Source: Anaerotruncus sp. (GTDB lineage Bacteria > Bacillota > Clostridia > Oscillospirales > Acutalibacteraceae). From it: a stretch of DNA of 64,000 nucleotides. The notes under the pieces are model-generated. The model did no database searches, had not been told where the DNA came from, and worked only from the letters and a program-made list of their open reading frames with translations. A program made the translations under genes and the position numbers. How positions within the stretch are numbered: position 1 is the first letter of the stretch; each line of letters opens with the position of its first letter. Location: contig CP091724.1 in assembly GCA_022009795.1 (NCBI GenBank), positions 558,001 to 622,000 on the forward strand. The letters are read 5' to 3'. This document shows positions 9,809 through 20,189 of the stretch, piece after piece.

Positions 9809-11053
9809 ACGATTCACGAAACGCCGCATTTTCGGCGCTTTATAAAATAATTTACGGCGGTGCGTATTCAAATATCGCCGTCAATAATGAAATAGATAAG
9901 CTTAAAAGCGGAAAAGCGTTTGCCGCAAGGCTTATTTACGGTGTGCTTGAGCGCAAACTCACACTTGAATATTTGATTGATAAATTTTGCAATAAGCCAA
10001 AGCCGAAGGTTAATGTTTTGCTTATGCTCGGTGCTTATCAGCTTAAATTTATGGATAAAGTGCCTTCAAGCGCCGCAATAAACGAAAGCGTTGCGCTTGC
10101 AAAAAGGCAACGGTCTCGGCTACTACGGCGGCATGATCAATGCCGTGCTTCATAAAATAGATTCTTTGGATTTTGACGCGGATTCTCTTTCGGATTTGTC
10201 TGTTAAATACTCCGTGCCGCAAAATCTTATAAATATGTGGAATAAAGCATATGGTGCCGAAAAAGGTTGAGGCCTTTTTTTGCCTTATGTAAACGGCAGA
10301 CCGCCTATTTATGCCGTGCCGAATTCCAAATTTATTGATGCCGAGGAATTGCAATATGAGCTTACCGATTGTGGTGCCGTATGTGATGTTTTCGGCAATG
10401 TTGTTAAAATAGATTCAGTTTCCGATATTGCCGAAACGGCGGCATTCAAAAACGGCTTGTTCCATGTGCAGGATCTGTCTTGCTATGATGCCGTTAAAAT
10501 GCTTGGCATTAAGCCGGGTGAAACCGTGCTTGATATGTGCGCCGCTCCCGGCGGAAAGTCCTTTACTGCTTGCGATTTGGCAGGCGGAAAGTGCGAAATT
10601 TATGCCTATGATTGCTACGAAAGCAGAGTTAAACTGATTGCAGACGGTGCCGAAAGACTTTGCCTTGATAATATACATACCGCAGTCAACGACGCTTCCG
10701 TTTTTAACAAAGATATTCCGATTGCCGATAAAATAATCTGCGATGTGCCTTTGCAGCGGGCTGGGCACAATTCGCCGCAAGCCTGAAATCAGATATAAAG
10801 ACCTTGATTCGATAAAATCACTGCCGGATCTTCAGCTTGAAATTCTTAAAACCTCGGCAGGCTATCTCAAAAAAGGCGGCAGATTGCTTTTATTCCACCT
10901 GCGCGCTAAATTTAAGGGAAAAATGAAAAGGTGGTTGCCGCGTTTTTTTAAATGAACACGGCGATTTTTAAAGAAATTTCTTCTAAAAACATTTTTTTCC
11001 CTAATGAAAATGGGGGAGACGGATTCTTTTGCGCCGTTCTCGAAAGGAATTAA
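9805..11053 (+). CDS. rsmB: 16S rRNA m5C967 methyltransferase RsmB (frameshifted)
   Basis: The N-terminal third is NusB-like (MNDSRNAAFSALYKI ... LMLGAYQLKFMDKVPSSAAINE). The C-terminal part is a SAM methyltransferase: VLDMCAAPGGKSF (SAM binding, about 10528-10560), a catalytic CDVPCSGLGTIRRKPEI segment after removing an extra T near 10750, and a YSTC segment near 10893. Frameshifts near 10105, 10270, 10750, 10890 and 10940. The two conserved Cys are PCSG (release) and STC (catalytic). The stop TAA abuts the rlmN ATG. Confidence 0.92.
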
Positions 11054-12083
11054 ATGAAAACGGATATTAAATCACTGCCGCTTGATTCGATTTTAAATAT
11101 CGTTAAGGATATGGGTCAGCCCTCGTTCAGGGCAAAGCAAATTTTTACTTGGCTTCATAAATTCGGCGTTGATTCATTCGATGAAATGAGCAACCTGCCA
11201 AAAGCCTTGCGTGAAAAGCTTGCCGAAGATTATTACGTTTCCTCCTGCAAAATCGAAAAAAAGCTTGTTTCAAAGAAAGACGGAACCGTTAAATATCTTT
11301 TCTCGCTTTGCGATGGCGAATATGTCGAATCCGTTATTATGAAATATAAATACGGCTACACAATTTGCGTTTCAAGCCAGGTTGGTTGCAAAATGGGTTG
11401 CCGCTTTTGCGCTTCAACCCTTGCGGGATTTGTGCGTAATCTCACCGCCGGCGAAATCGAAAGCCAGCTTCACGCTGCGCAAAAAGGATCTTGATATAAG
11501 AATTTCAAACATTGTGCTGATGGGTATCGGCGAACCGCTTGATAATTACGATAATGTTATCTTGTTTATGCATAATGTGAATAATGAAAACGGTCTGAAT
11601 ATTTCAATGCGAAATATAACTCTTTCCACCTGCGGTGTTGTGCCTCGCATTTATGATTTGATGAATGAAAATCTGCAAATCACCTTAACGATTTCGCTTC
11701 ACGCGCCGAACGATACAATTCGCAGCAAAACAATGCCCGTAAACGATAAATGGGGAATAGATGAACTTTTAAAAGCGTGCAGGGATTATATCAAAAAAAC
11801 AAATCGCCGTGTGTCGTTTGAATACACGCTTATAAACAAGGTAAACGATACTTCGCAATGCGCAAATGAGCTGTGCTCAAGGCTTCACGGGATGCTTTGC
11901 CATGTTAATTTAATACCGGTAAACGATGTTGAAGAACGCGGAAATGTTCGCAGCAGCGACGATTCCGTAAATAAGTTTCTTCAAATATTGCAAAATAAAG
12001 GCATAAATGCTACAATAAGGCGAACGCTCGGAAGCGATATTAACGCTTCGTGCGGTCAGCTGAGAAGAAAAAGTCAGGGGTGA
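11054..12083 (+). CDS. rlmN: 23S rRNA A2503 / tRNA A37 C2-methyltransferase RlmN (frameshifted)
   Basis: Radical SAM enzyme of about 343 residues with the cluster motif CKMGCRFCAST (about 11385-11420), MGIGEPLDNYDNV downstream and a C-terminal TLGSDINASCGQL, where the late Cys is the conserved methyl-carrying residue. One frameshift at about 11483 (AAAAAGG) separates the halves. RlmN methylates C2 of adenosine in rRNA and tRNA. Its TGA overlaps the possible GTG of prpC. Confidence 0.95.
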
Positions 12084-12088
12084 ATTTT

Positions 12089-12817
12089 TTGAAAATTGTT
12101 GCCAAAACCGATAAGGGCAGAGTAAGATCCTCAAATCAGGATGCTTATGCAGTCGGCGAATTTCCGGACGAGGTTGCTTGGGCCGTTGTTTGCGACGGTA
12201 TGGGCGGCGCTGCCGGCGGTAATATCGCATCGGCTCTTGCAGTTAAGGTTATCAGTGATAAAATCAACGCTTCTTACAGGGAAAATATGAAGCCCTCTTC
12301 AATCAAAAATATGCTTGATTCTGCACTTGTTGCCGCGAATATCGAGGTTTACGATATGGCGGATGCCAAGCCGAAACTTCACGGTATGGGCACAACGGTT
12401 GTGTGCACCGTTGTTAAGGACGGCTGCGCATATATTGCTCATGCGGGCGACAGCCGTGCATATGTGTTCAGAAACTGCAGGCTTGAGCAGGTAACAACGG
12501 ATCATTCGCTTGTGCAGGATCTTGTTAATAAGGGCGAAATAACCAAGGAAGAAGCAGAGCATCACCCCAATAAAAATCTTATTACCCGTGCTATTGGCGT
12601 TGACAAGAGCATAGATATTGATTTTGACGAGGTTGATCTGGAGGCGGATGACGTGCTTATCATCTGCACGGACGGCCTTTCAAATTATGTTACCGACGAT
12701 GAAATGATTAGCGAGGTTTCGGACGGCAGATATTACGCCTTTGCCGACCGACTTGTTAAAAAAGCAAACAATAACGGAGGCGGCGACAATATAACTGTTG
12801 TTGCCATTGCCGAATAA
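12089..12817 (+). CDS. prpC: PP2C-type Ser/Thr protein phosphatase PrpC/Stp
   Basis: About 242 residues with all PP2C motifs: RSSNQDAY near the N-terminus, VVCDGMGGAAGG (metal-binding Asp), HAGDSRAYVF, TDHSLVQDLV, ICTDGLSNYV and NNGGGDNITVV (C-terminal metal Asp). I prefer the TTG at 12089 as start, giving KIVAKTDKGRVRSSNQD and using AGGGGTG at 12076-12082 as ribosome binding site. A GTG at 12080 overlapping the rlmN stop is an alternative. It dephosphorylates targets of the adjacent PASTA kinase. Confidence 0.95.
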   Translation: MKIVAKTDKGRVRSSNQDAYAVGEFPDEVAWAVVCDGMGGAAGGNIASALAVKVISDKINASYRENMKPSSIKNMLDSALVAANIEVYDMADAKPKLHGMGTTVVCTVVKDGCAYIAHAGDSRAYVFRNCRLEQVTTDHSLVQDLVNKGEITKEEAEHHPNKNLITRAIGVDKSIDIDFDEVDLEADDVLIICTDGLSNYVTDDEMISEVSDGRYYAFADRLVKKANNNGGGDNITVVAIAE

Positions 12818-12854
12818 TCATATTAAATTTGCCTGAAAGGCTGTGTAATTATTT

Positions 12855-14827
12855 ATGGAAAATTATGTGGGAAAACGGCTGGACGGACGCTATGAGGTTC
12901 AGGAAATAATCGGCGTCGGCGGTATGGCGGTTGTTTATAAGGCGTATGATAATGTTGATGATCGTATCGTTGCAATTAAAGTTTTAAAAGACGAATATTC
13001 AAACGATGCCGAATTTGTAAGGCGCTTTAAAAATGAAAGCAAGGCAATCGCCGTGCTTTCTCACCCCAATATTGTTAAGGTTTATGATGTCAGCTTCGGC
13101 GAAAATGCAATATATCGTCATGGAATATGTTGACGGCATCACACTTAAAGAATATATCCAAAAGCAGCATATTATCGCTTGGAATGACGCTGTGTTTTTC
13201 ACAACGCAAATTCTGCGCGCGCTTCAGCATGCGCATGATAAGGGAATAGTTCACCGCGATATTAAGCCACAGAATATTATTTTGCTGCCCACCGGTAATA
13301 TTAAGGTCACGGATTTTGGTATTGCGCGCTTTTCACGCACGGAAACCAGAACCTTAACCGAGAATGCCATAGGCTCGGTTCATTATATTTCTCCCGAGCA
13401 GGCAAAGGGCGAATTCACGGATGAACGCGCGGATATTTATTCTGTTGGCGTTGTGCTTTATGAAATGCTCACGGGCAGCGTGCCCTTTGATGCGGACAGT
13501 GCCGTTTCCGTTGCACTTATGCAGCTTCAAAAAGAGCCTAAAAAGATAACGGAAATAAATCCGAATATCCCGCTCGGCATAGAGCAAATCTGCTTCCACG
13601 CGATGCAGAAAAATCCGCAGGACCGATATCAAACAGCCACGGAAATGCTGCTTGATTTGGAAGACGTTATAAGAAATCCGAATGCAACCTTTGATTACAC
13701 TTATTTTGTTGATAAAAATCCCACCAAATATGTTTTTCAAAGAGGAAAATTTAAAAAGCGCCGAAGCTTCGGCGGATGAAATTGCCGACGAAAATGACAA
13801 TGTAGACCCAAATCATAAGAAAAAGGTTATAACCGCCGTTGCTGTGGGTATTGTGTTTCTTATAGCGGCAATAGTAGGCCTTGTTTTGTTTATGACTCAG
13901 GGTGTTAACACCGAAAGCCAAAAGCTTGAGAATTTTGTGGGTCAATCTTACGATGCGCTTGTTTCAAACACAAATTATAAATATAATTTTTGTTGCCGAA
14001 TATGAAAAACAGACGAATATGACCCCGGTATTGTTATAGATCAGTCTCCGAAAGCGGGCGAACGCGTAATTTCCGGTTCAACCGTAACATTAAAGGTTGC
14101 GGCTAGCGCAGAGGATATATCCGTTCCCAACTGCTATAATTTAACTCTTGATAAGGCGGAAAAGCTGCTCCAGCAAAGTAAGCTTACCAAATTTAAGGTT
14201 ACGGAAATTTCAAACGAAAATGTTGCTTCCGGCTCTGTTATATATACCGATCCCAAAGCAAACTCCGTTGTATCCGCCGATAAGGAAATTATTATTTATG
14301 TTTCCTCGGGGCCGTCAACCACTAAGCTTCAAACTTATTCCGTGCCCGATGTATCGGGTCTTACTCAAAGCGACGCCAAAGCTTTTCTTGAAAAGTCAGG
14401 CTTTAAGAACGTTTCCGTTGAAACTCAGGAATCAAACGTTCGCAAAGGCGTTGTGCTTGATCAATCGCCGAAAGCGGGCAGAACGGCAACCGAAAACGAA
14501 ACAATCAAAAATTTATGTTTCTTCGGGAGTTACCACCACGGAATCCACAACAGGCGGTCAATACACGGCAACGATAAACGTTAAATTGCCGTCATATTCC
14601 GGTTCGCCGAACGACACAATCGTTGTCAGCGTAAACGGCAGCAAATACACTTCACAGGCCGTTAAGCTTGACGGATCAACGGTTAAGCTTGCCGTTCCAG
14701 CTGATGCAGGCAGCAGAATTGAGCTTGCTGTGCAGTTGACCGAAGTGAGCGAGAATTACGGCGGTGCTTATACGATGAATTCCGATAAAAACAATCAACG
14801 TTGATTTTTTTCAAGGAGCCACAGTGA
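12855..14827 (+). CDS. prkC: PASTA-domain Ser/Thr protein kinase PrkC/Stk (frameshifted)
   Basis: The cytoplasmic kinase domain has GVGGMAVVYKAYD (Gly-rich loop), VAIKVLK, HRDIKPQNI (catalytic loop), DFGIARFS (activation segment) and SPEQAKG. A transmembrane helix follows near 13830-13895 (VITAVAVGIVFLIAAIVGLV), then three extracellular PASTA repeats, each ending DQSPKAG- or TDPKAN-like, and a Thr/Ser-rich tail domain. Expected length about 655 residues. Frameshifts near 13110, 13740, 14000, 14515 and 14788-14808; the last, in a T7 run, moves the stop to 14825-14827, overlapping rsgA's GTG. In spore formers PrkC senses muropeptides and helps trigger germination. Confidence 0.94.
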
Positions 14828-15732
14828 GTAAAGAAAAAAAGGAAAAAAATCGTTAAAGGAATCGGCGGTTTCTACTATGTGGAAACCGCCGGTGCGGTTT
14901 ATGAATGCAAAGCAAGAGGAAATTTCAGAAATCAGAAACTCATTCCGCTTGTGGGCGATAATGTTGAAATTTCGGTAAATGAAAACTCCGAAAATCGAAT
15001 TGAATCGATTTTTCCGCGTAAAAACAGCCTTGTTCGTCCGCCGCTTGCCAATTTAGATACGCTTTTTTTATTGTTTCTTCAATAATCGACCCCGTGATAA
15101 ATACTTTTAATATTGATAAAATGACGGCGCTTGCCGAGTATAAAAAAACATAAATGCCTGTTATCGTTTTTTTACCAAAAACGGATTTGGAGCCGAATTA
15201 CTGCGAATATGAAAAAGATATATAAAAATGCAGGCTTTGATGTTTATTGCTGCAATCCCTCGGAGCCTGGCGGTGCAGAGCAGATCAAATCTCTGTTGGC
15301 GGGCAAATGCTCTGCTTTTACCGGTAATACGGGCGTTGGCAAATCAACTCTGCTAAACGCCATTGAAGTCGGGCTGGAGCTTCCCACGGGTGAAACAAGT
15401 AAAAAAACTCGGCAGGGGAAGGCACACAACGCGCCACTGCGAGCTTTTTTTAAGGTTTGCGGCGGCTACGTTGCCGATACTCCCGGCTTTTTCTTCAATT
15501 GATTTTTGAGCGCTGCCTGAGCATCTCAAAAGATGAGCTTTTTGATTGCTTCAGGGAATTTGAGCCTTATTTCGGAAAATGTAAATTCTCAACCTGCACA
15601 CACACAGTTGAAAAAGGCTGTGCGGTTTGCGAAGCGGTAAAAAACGGACTTATTTCCGAAAGCAGGCATAACAGCTATGTTAAAATGTACAATGATTTAA
15701 AGAATGTTAAGGAATGGATGCTGAAAAAATGA
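14824..15732 (+). CDS. rsgA: Ribosome small-subunit-dependent GTPase A (frameshifted)
   Basis: GTG start (GTGA overlap with prkC). An OB-fold (VKGIGGFYYVETAG ... RGNFRNQKLIPLVGDNV) precedes a circularly permuted GTPase with FTGNTGVGKSTLLNAI (G1, about 15316-15365) and DTPGF (G3). A C-terminal zinc module CKFSTCTHTVEKGCAV lies at about 15580-15635. About 300 residues after repairing shifts near 14850, 15065, 15150, 15410 and 15490. Acts in 30S maturation. In Bacillus rpe follows; here thiN follows directly. Confidence 0.93.
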
Positions 15733-16355
15733 AATTCACAGTTGTTTCCGGTGCGCCCTGCGGATTAGATGATTTGGAATATTTAAAAAAGAATGCAGAC
15801 AGAAATTCCAAAGTAATTGCCGCGGATCACGGTTATGAAACCTGTATAAGCGCAGGAATAATGCCCGATATAATCGTCGGCGATTTTGATTCGGCTTCTT
15901 ATCCCGATTATAATTGTGAAATCATTAAGCTGCCGCACGAAAAGGACGATACGGACACATTTTATTGCGTTAAAGAGGCGATAAAGCGCGGTGCCGATGC
16001 GATTGAAATTTATTGTGCGCTCGGCGGAAGAACGGATCATTCGCTTTCTAATATTATTGCTCTCAAGTATTGCCTTGACAGCGGCGTAGATGCCGTTATT
16101 AAAGACCGGCATAACGAAATATCAATGCATGATAAGGCGTTTTACATACCAAAGTCTGAAAAACATAAATACTATTCCGTTTTTGCCTTCGGCGCTCCCG
16201 TTACCGGCCTTGTTCAAAAAGGCGCGGAATATGAGCTGTGCGGCGTTACCCTTTCTCCCTATGATAATTTCAGTATCAGCAACGAGGTTGCGGCTGATAA
16301 AGCCTTTGTTGATTTTAAAAGCGGAATAATTATGCTTGTTTTGAGTAACGATTAG
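15729..16355 (+). CDS. thiN: Thiamine pyrophosphokinase
   Basis: Intact, about 208 residues from the ATG at 15729, which overlaps the rsgA stop (ATGA). Family motifs are GDFDSA (about residue 55), KDDTDTFYCVKEAI (catalytic Asp cluster) and ALGGRTDHSLSN. It converts thiamine to thiamine pyrophosphate. An upstream in-frame ATG at 15714 would add MDAEK but has weaker context. Position between rsgA and spoVM matches Bacillus. Confidence 0.94.
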   Translation: MKFTVVSGAPCGLDDLEYLKKNADRNSKVIAADHGYETCISAGIMPDIIVGDFDSASYPDYNCEIIKLPHEKDDTDTFYCVKEAIKRGADAIEIYCALGGRTDHSLSNIIALKYCLDSGVDAVIKDRHNEISMHDKAFYIPKSEKHKYYSVFAFGAPVTGLVQKGAEYELCGVTLSPYDNFSISNEVAADKAFVDFKSGIIMLVLSND

Positions 16356-16404
16356 CTTTTTGCGGCATATAATACAGTAGTTGCAGCTCAGAGGTGTTAT
16401 TACT

Positions 16405-16566
16405 GTGAAAAAAATGTGCCGGCGTGATTTTCTTTGGTTAGCATTCGGTATTGGGTGCGTTGTTACCATATGCCTTCCCGAGGCTTGGCTTGTCCGCGTG
16501 CTCGCCGTGGCTGTAATAATCCTCGGCATTATATGCTGCAAAAAAATGATGGAGGAAATCATATGA
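16405..16566 (+). CDS. Small two-helix membrane protein upstream of spoVM
   Basis: 53 residues from GTG 16405, eight bases after AGAGGTG. Sequence starts MKKMCRRDFLWLAFGIGC, then a second hydrophobic helix around VLAVAVIILGIICC and a short charged end KKMMEEII. Two transmembrane segments with Cys near each. The last codons overlap the spoVM start (ATATGA), implying translational coupling. I do not recognise the family. Location suggests a role at the forespore membrane with SpoVM, but that is inference. Confidence 0.65.
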   Translation: MKKMCRRDFLWLAFGIGCVVTICLPEAWLVRVLAVAVIILGIICCKKMMEEII

Positions 16567-16646
16567 AAGTTGTTGTTGTAAATCCGCCCAAATTCGCGGC
16601 GCCCATCCTCAGAAAAATATTTAAAATAAAGAAAATAAACAGCTGA
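16563..16646 (+). CDS. spoVM: Stage V sporulation protein M
   Basis: A 27-residue peptide, MKVVVVNPPKFAAPILRKIF plus a KIKKINS tail. Size, the early Pro-Lys-Phe and the amphipathic Ile/Leu/Arg/Lys helix match SpoVM, and its place right after thiN matches Bacillus and Clostridium gene order. SpoVM recognises the positively curved forespore membrane and recruits SpoIVA, whose gene is 1.6 kb downstream here. Ends just before a strong terminator. Confidence 0.85.
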   Translation: MKVVVVNPPKFAAPILRKIFKIKKINS

Positions 16647-16653
16647 CATAAAA

Positions 16654-16688
16654 AACGCTTCCGATATTTAATCGGAGGCGTTTTTTTT
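16654..16688 (+). terminator. Intrinsic terminator after spoVM
   Basis: AACGCTTCCGAT / ATCGGAGGCGTT stem (one mismatch, ATTTA loop) followed by T8. Ends the yicC-to-spoVM cluster. Confidence 0.92.
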
Positions 16689-16747
16689 GTTATATGCCGC
16701 AAAATCCGCGCATATGTATTAAGCAGAAAATAAAAAGGAGCGTTCAT

Positions 16748-18223
16748 ATGGAACAATGCAAAAAGGAAATATGCACAAAGCGCTGCATTTTTTCAAAAAG
16801 CGCGGATTGCGATTTTGATTATCAGGAAAATTTGCTTTCCTATAATGATGATTTGCTCAAGGTTGTTAGGTGCTGCGTTAATAATTTTTATCGTGAATAC
16901 CGTGTTTCAAAATTCGCAAATAACCGTTTACGGAAAAACAAAAATAACTTTAACCTATATCAGTGAAAGCTCCGGTTGCATTTCCTGCGCCGAATTCGAG
17001 GAGGACTTTGAAAAAAATCGTTTCAAACCGATATTTCAGACGACGATTTGTTTATTGAAGCAAATATAACGGATAAATACAGTAATTGGCGTGTTATAAA
17101 TCAGCGCAGAATAGACATTCATAATTCTTTTGCCGTTTCAGTTTGCGCCTATGCGCCTTGCAAGACTGATATGGCCGACAGCGCCGACGATGTTATGATA
17201 GATAAACAAAAGGTTGATTACATATCAAGAGTCGGCTTTGCTTATGTTAAGGCGGAATTTGAGGACGAGGCAGCTGTTACCGACGGCGCAGCAATCCAAA
17301 AAAATCATAAATGTTTTTTTGCCGATGCGCATTGCTCGGAAACTAAAATAATTGCCGATAAAATGCTTGTTAAAACAAGCCTGCGCTTTTCGGTGCTTTA
17401 CACCGCGGATTCGGATAAGCAAAACGATGTTCGCCGCTGTGAAAAAAACAATCGAAATCAGCACGATAGTTGATATTAACGGAATTGCAGAGGGCGATGC
17501 GGCACTTGTTTATGCAAAAAAACAGGCAATATCTTTTTTTAAAACAAAAAAACTGATAAAAAAACAATGAATTGACCGTTATAGATTTGGCGGGCGATGT
17601 TAATCTTTCCTGCTGTGTTTATCGCAAATATTCGGAATATTTATCGGATGACGCATATTCCGTTAATCACGATGTTAAAAAAACTTCTTCACACCGCTTG
17701 AGCTTGATGTTGATTACAGCTTGGTGAAAGAGTCTTATTCAAGCGCGGTTAAATTTGAATTTGAGTCAGTCGATATATCCGAAATACTTGATCTTGATGT
17801 TTCTCTTTCGGGCGATAAAACAATCGAGCTTTCCGCTTTTGTTATGAACAAAAAGGGCGAGATTGTGTTTGTTTCGGATAAAAAGCAAATCGAGTTTGCC
17901 GAATATCAAAAATGCAGTGCTTACATTTCATCATATGATTATGTTATAAAATCCGATAATGTGATAGAACTGAGAACAGCAATTGCCTATACGGCTTTAA
18001 GCTATAAGCCAAGAAATTTCAATCTGCTTTCCGAGGTTGAGCTCAAAAGCGGCAACGAATACGATTCTCCGGCTCTTGCGGTTTATTTCGCGGATAAAAA
18101 AACGAACGTCTTTGGGATATTGCAAAATGCTTCAGAACCTCCGTTGAGCTTATCAAAAAGGAGAATGAGCTTACGGATGACATTTTGGACACAAAGCGAA
18201 TCCTGCTGATACCGGGAATGTAA
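16748..18223 (+). CDS. SPOCS (DUF3794) protein with C-terminal LysM domain (heavily frameshifted)
   Basis: ATG 16748 behind AAAGGAGCG. Joined frames give about 490 residues: a Cys-rich start, then repeated SPOCS-type segments. Recognisable family sequence includes TDKYSNWRVINQRRIDIH and SFAVSV, then ETKIIADKMLVK followed by a VLYTADSD-like strand. The C-terminus, after a shift near 18100, reads LWDIAKCFRTSVELIKKEN and ends RILLIPGM, a LysM fold for peptidoglycan binding. SPOCS-LysM proteins are associated with spore cortex and coat assembly in Clostridia. At least eight indels between 16830 and 18105 break the frame. It lies directly before spoIVA. Confidence 0.8.
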
Positions 18224-18245
18224 TTGCGGGTAAGGAGTGACGATA

Positions 18246-19718
18246 TTGAATATATATAATGATATTTCGGCCAGAACGCAGGGTGATATTTATATAGGCG
18301 TTGTAGGCCCCGTCCGTACGGGCAAATCAACCTTTATTAAAAAAAGTTTATGGAATCTCTTGTTATTCCGAATATAAGCGGTGAATTTCAAAAAGAGCGT
18401 GCCCGCGACGAATTGCCCCAAAGTGCCGCCGGCAGAACAATTATGACAACCGAGCCGAAATTTATTCCCGAGGATGCAATTGAGCTTTCGATGGAGGATA
18501 ATATTCATTTTCGGGTAAGGCTTATCGATTGCGTGGGTTATATTGTTCCGAGCGCCGTCGGTTATATTGAGGACGAACAGCCGCGTATGGTTCATACTCC
18601 GTGGTTTGATGAAGAAGTTCCGTTTAACATGGCGGCGGAAATAGGAACGCAAAAGGTTATAAAAGAGCATTCTACCATCGGCCTCGTTATTACCACGGAC
18701 GGCTCTATCAGCCAAATTCCGCGTGAGGAGTATGCCGAGGCTGAGGAACGCGTTATAAACGAGCTTAAAGAAATTAACAAACCGTTTGTTGTGGCGCTAA
18801 ATTGTGTTGAACCGGAAAGTGAAGAAGCGCTTTCACTTGCAAAATCGCTGAGCGAAAAATACAATGTGCCTGTTTTGCCGATTAACTGCCTTGAGCTTGA
18901 CACCGCACAAATAAGCGACTTGCTCGAAAAGGCATTGTATGAATTTCCGGCAAAGCGTATCGAACTTAATTTTCCGAGCTGGATTAAAAGCCTTGATGAA
19001 AACGATGAATTCAAATCAAATATGTTCGCTTTTATCGGCGAAAGCGCAAAAAGCATAACGAATATTCGCAGCGTCAAGTCGTTTGCGCAGTCACTGAGCG
19101 AATATAAGGAAATTGAAGCATCTGCAATTTCCGATGCTGATTTATCCGTAGGCAAAAATCAGCATATCTGTTCGCATAAACAATGCATATTATTACACCG
19201 TGCTTTCTTCAAAATGCGGCTGTGAAATCAAAAATGAAAAGGATTTAATGTCCGTTGTCGGTGAGCTTTCAAAAATTAAAACAAAATTTGACAAATTCAA
19301 TTCAGCTCTCGGTGAGGTTGAGCGAACAGGCTACGGCATTGTTATGCCGGATATTGACGAATTAACCCTTGAAGAGCCCGAAATTGTTAAGCAGGGCGGG
19401 CGATACGGCGTTAAGCTGAAAGCGCAGGCGCCGTCTATCCATATGATTCGCTGCAACACACGCACCGAGGTGGCTCCGATTGTGGGCAGTGAAAGCCAAT
19501 CACAGGAGCTTGTTATGTATCTGCTTCGTGAATTTCAGGAAAATCCCGCAAAAATTTGGGAAACGGATTTGTTCGGCAAATCGCTTCACGAGATTGTAAA
19601 CGAGGGATTGCGAGGTAAGCTTGAACGCATGCCCGATGACGCGCGAGATAAATTCAGGGAAACCATCGAACGCGTTATTAACGAAGGCTGCAGCGGGCTG
19701 ATTTGCATAATTTTTAAA
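18246..19718 (+). CDS. spoIVA: Stage IV sporulation protein A (frameshifted)
   Basis: TTG start with AAGGAGTGA. N-terminal ATPase domain with Walker A GPVRTGKSTFIKK (about 18307-18345), LIDCVGYIVPSAVGY and MVHTPWFDEEVPF, all highly conserved SpoIVA blocks. The C-terminal part contains TGYGIVMPDIDELTLEEPEI and ends GLICIIF at about 19715. Near 490 residues after repairing shifts near 18335 and 19160 and probably in the T5 run at 19711-19715. SpoIVA polymerises on the forespore to form the coat basement layer, anchored by SpoVM. Confidence 0.95.
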
Positions 19719-19723
19719 AAAAT

Positions 19724-19745
19724 AAGAGGAGCGTTTGCTCCTCTT
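19724..19745 (+). terminator. Intrinsic terminator after spoIVA
   Basis: Perfect 9-bp stem AAGAGGAGC / GCTCCTCTT with GTTT loop and a T-rich tail. Confidence 0.85.
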
Positions 19746-19769
19746 GAATTTGTTTTGATTTTAGACAAG

Positions 19770-20126
19770 TTACGGCATCGTGAATCGTAACTGAGTAACC
19801 GTTAATATAAAAAAACAAGCCGTGTTTATTTTTTTGAATTCTTTAAGCTCTTTCAAATCATAATCGCCGATTGCGTATTTTTTTCACCTTTTTTTGAAGT
19901 GCGTCGCCTTGGCTTTCGTCAACCGTGAAAAACAGACGCGCATTTGGGGCAAACAAGGAAATATACCGCTTCTGAATTTATCAGCGGGTATTCGGGAATG
20001 AGTCTTGTGTCCATATTGCTGAAAACGCTGAATCTTGCTCTGTTTTTTTACATTTCGGGCATTCTATTTCGGCGGTTATGCCTTTTTTTCCTTAATTCTT
20101 TCTGAGTTTCCGAGCCTGTATTCCAT
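19770..20126 (-). CDS. Small zinc-ribbon protein (frameshifted)
   Basis: On the minus strand, ATG at 20126-20124 preceded by AGAAAGGCG opens MEYRLGNSERIKEKK, and after two indels (A or C runs near 20070-20085) continues GITAEIECPKCKK, then NMDTRLIPEYPLINSEAVYF, VCPKCASVFF and TVDESQGDALQKKVKK. Two CPKC knuckles about 45 residues apart suggest a zinc ribbon. About 118 residues. I do not recognise a family. The last 15 residues are uncertain. Divergent from the lipoprotein gene at 20190. Confidence 0.5.
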
Positions 20127-20189
20127 TTATAAACACGCCTTTCTGATATTCTATATATTTTTTTACAAATTTAAAGGAAAGTGTCAAGT

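Noticed and set aside
14148..14804. Separate secreted protein after the kinase domain
   Set aside because: The reading frames here are the PASTA repeats of prkC displaced by indels, not an independent gene.
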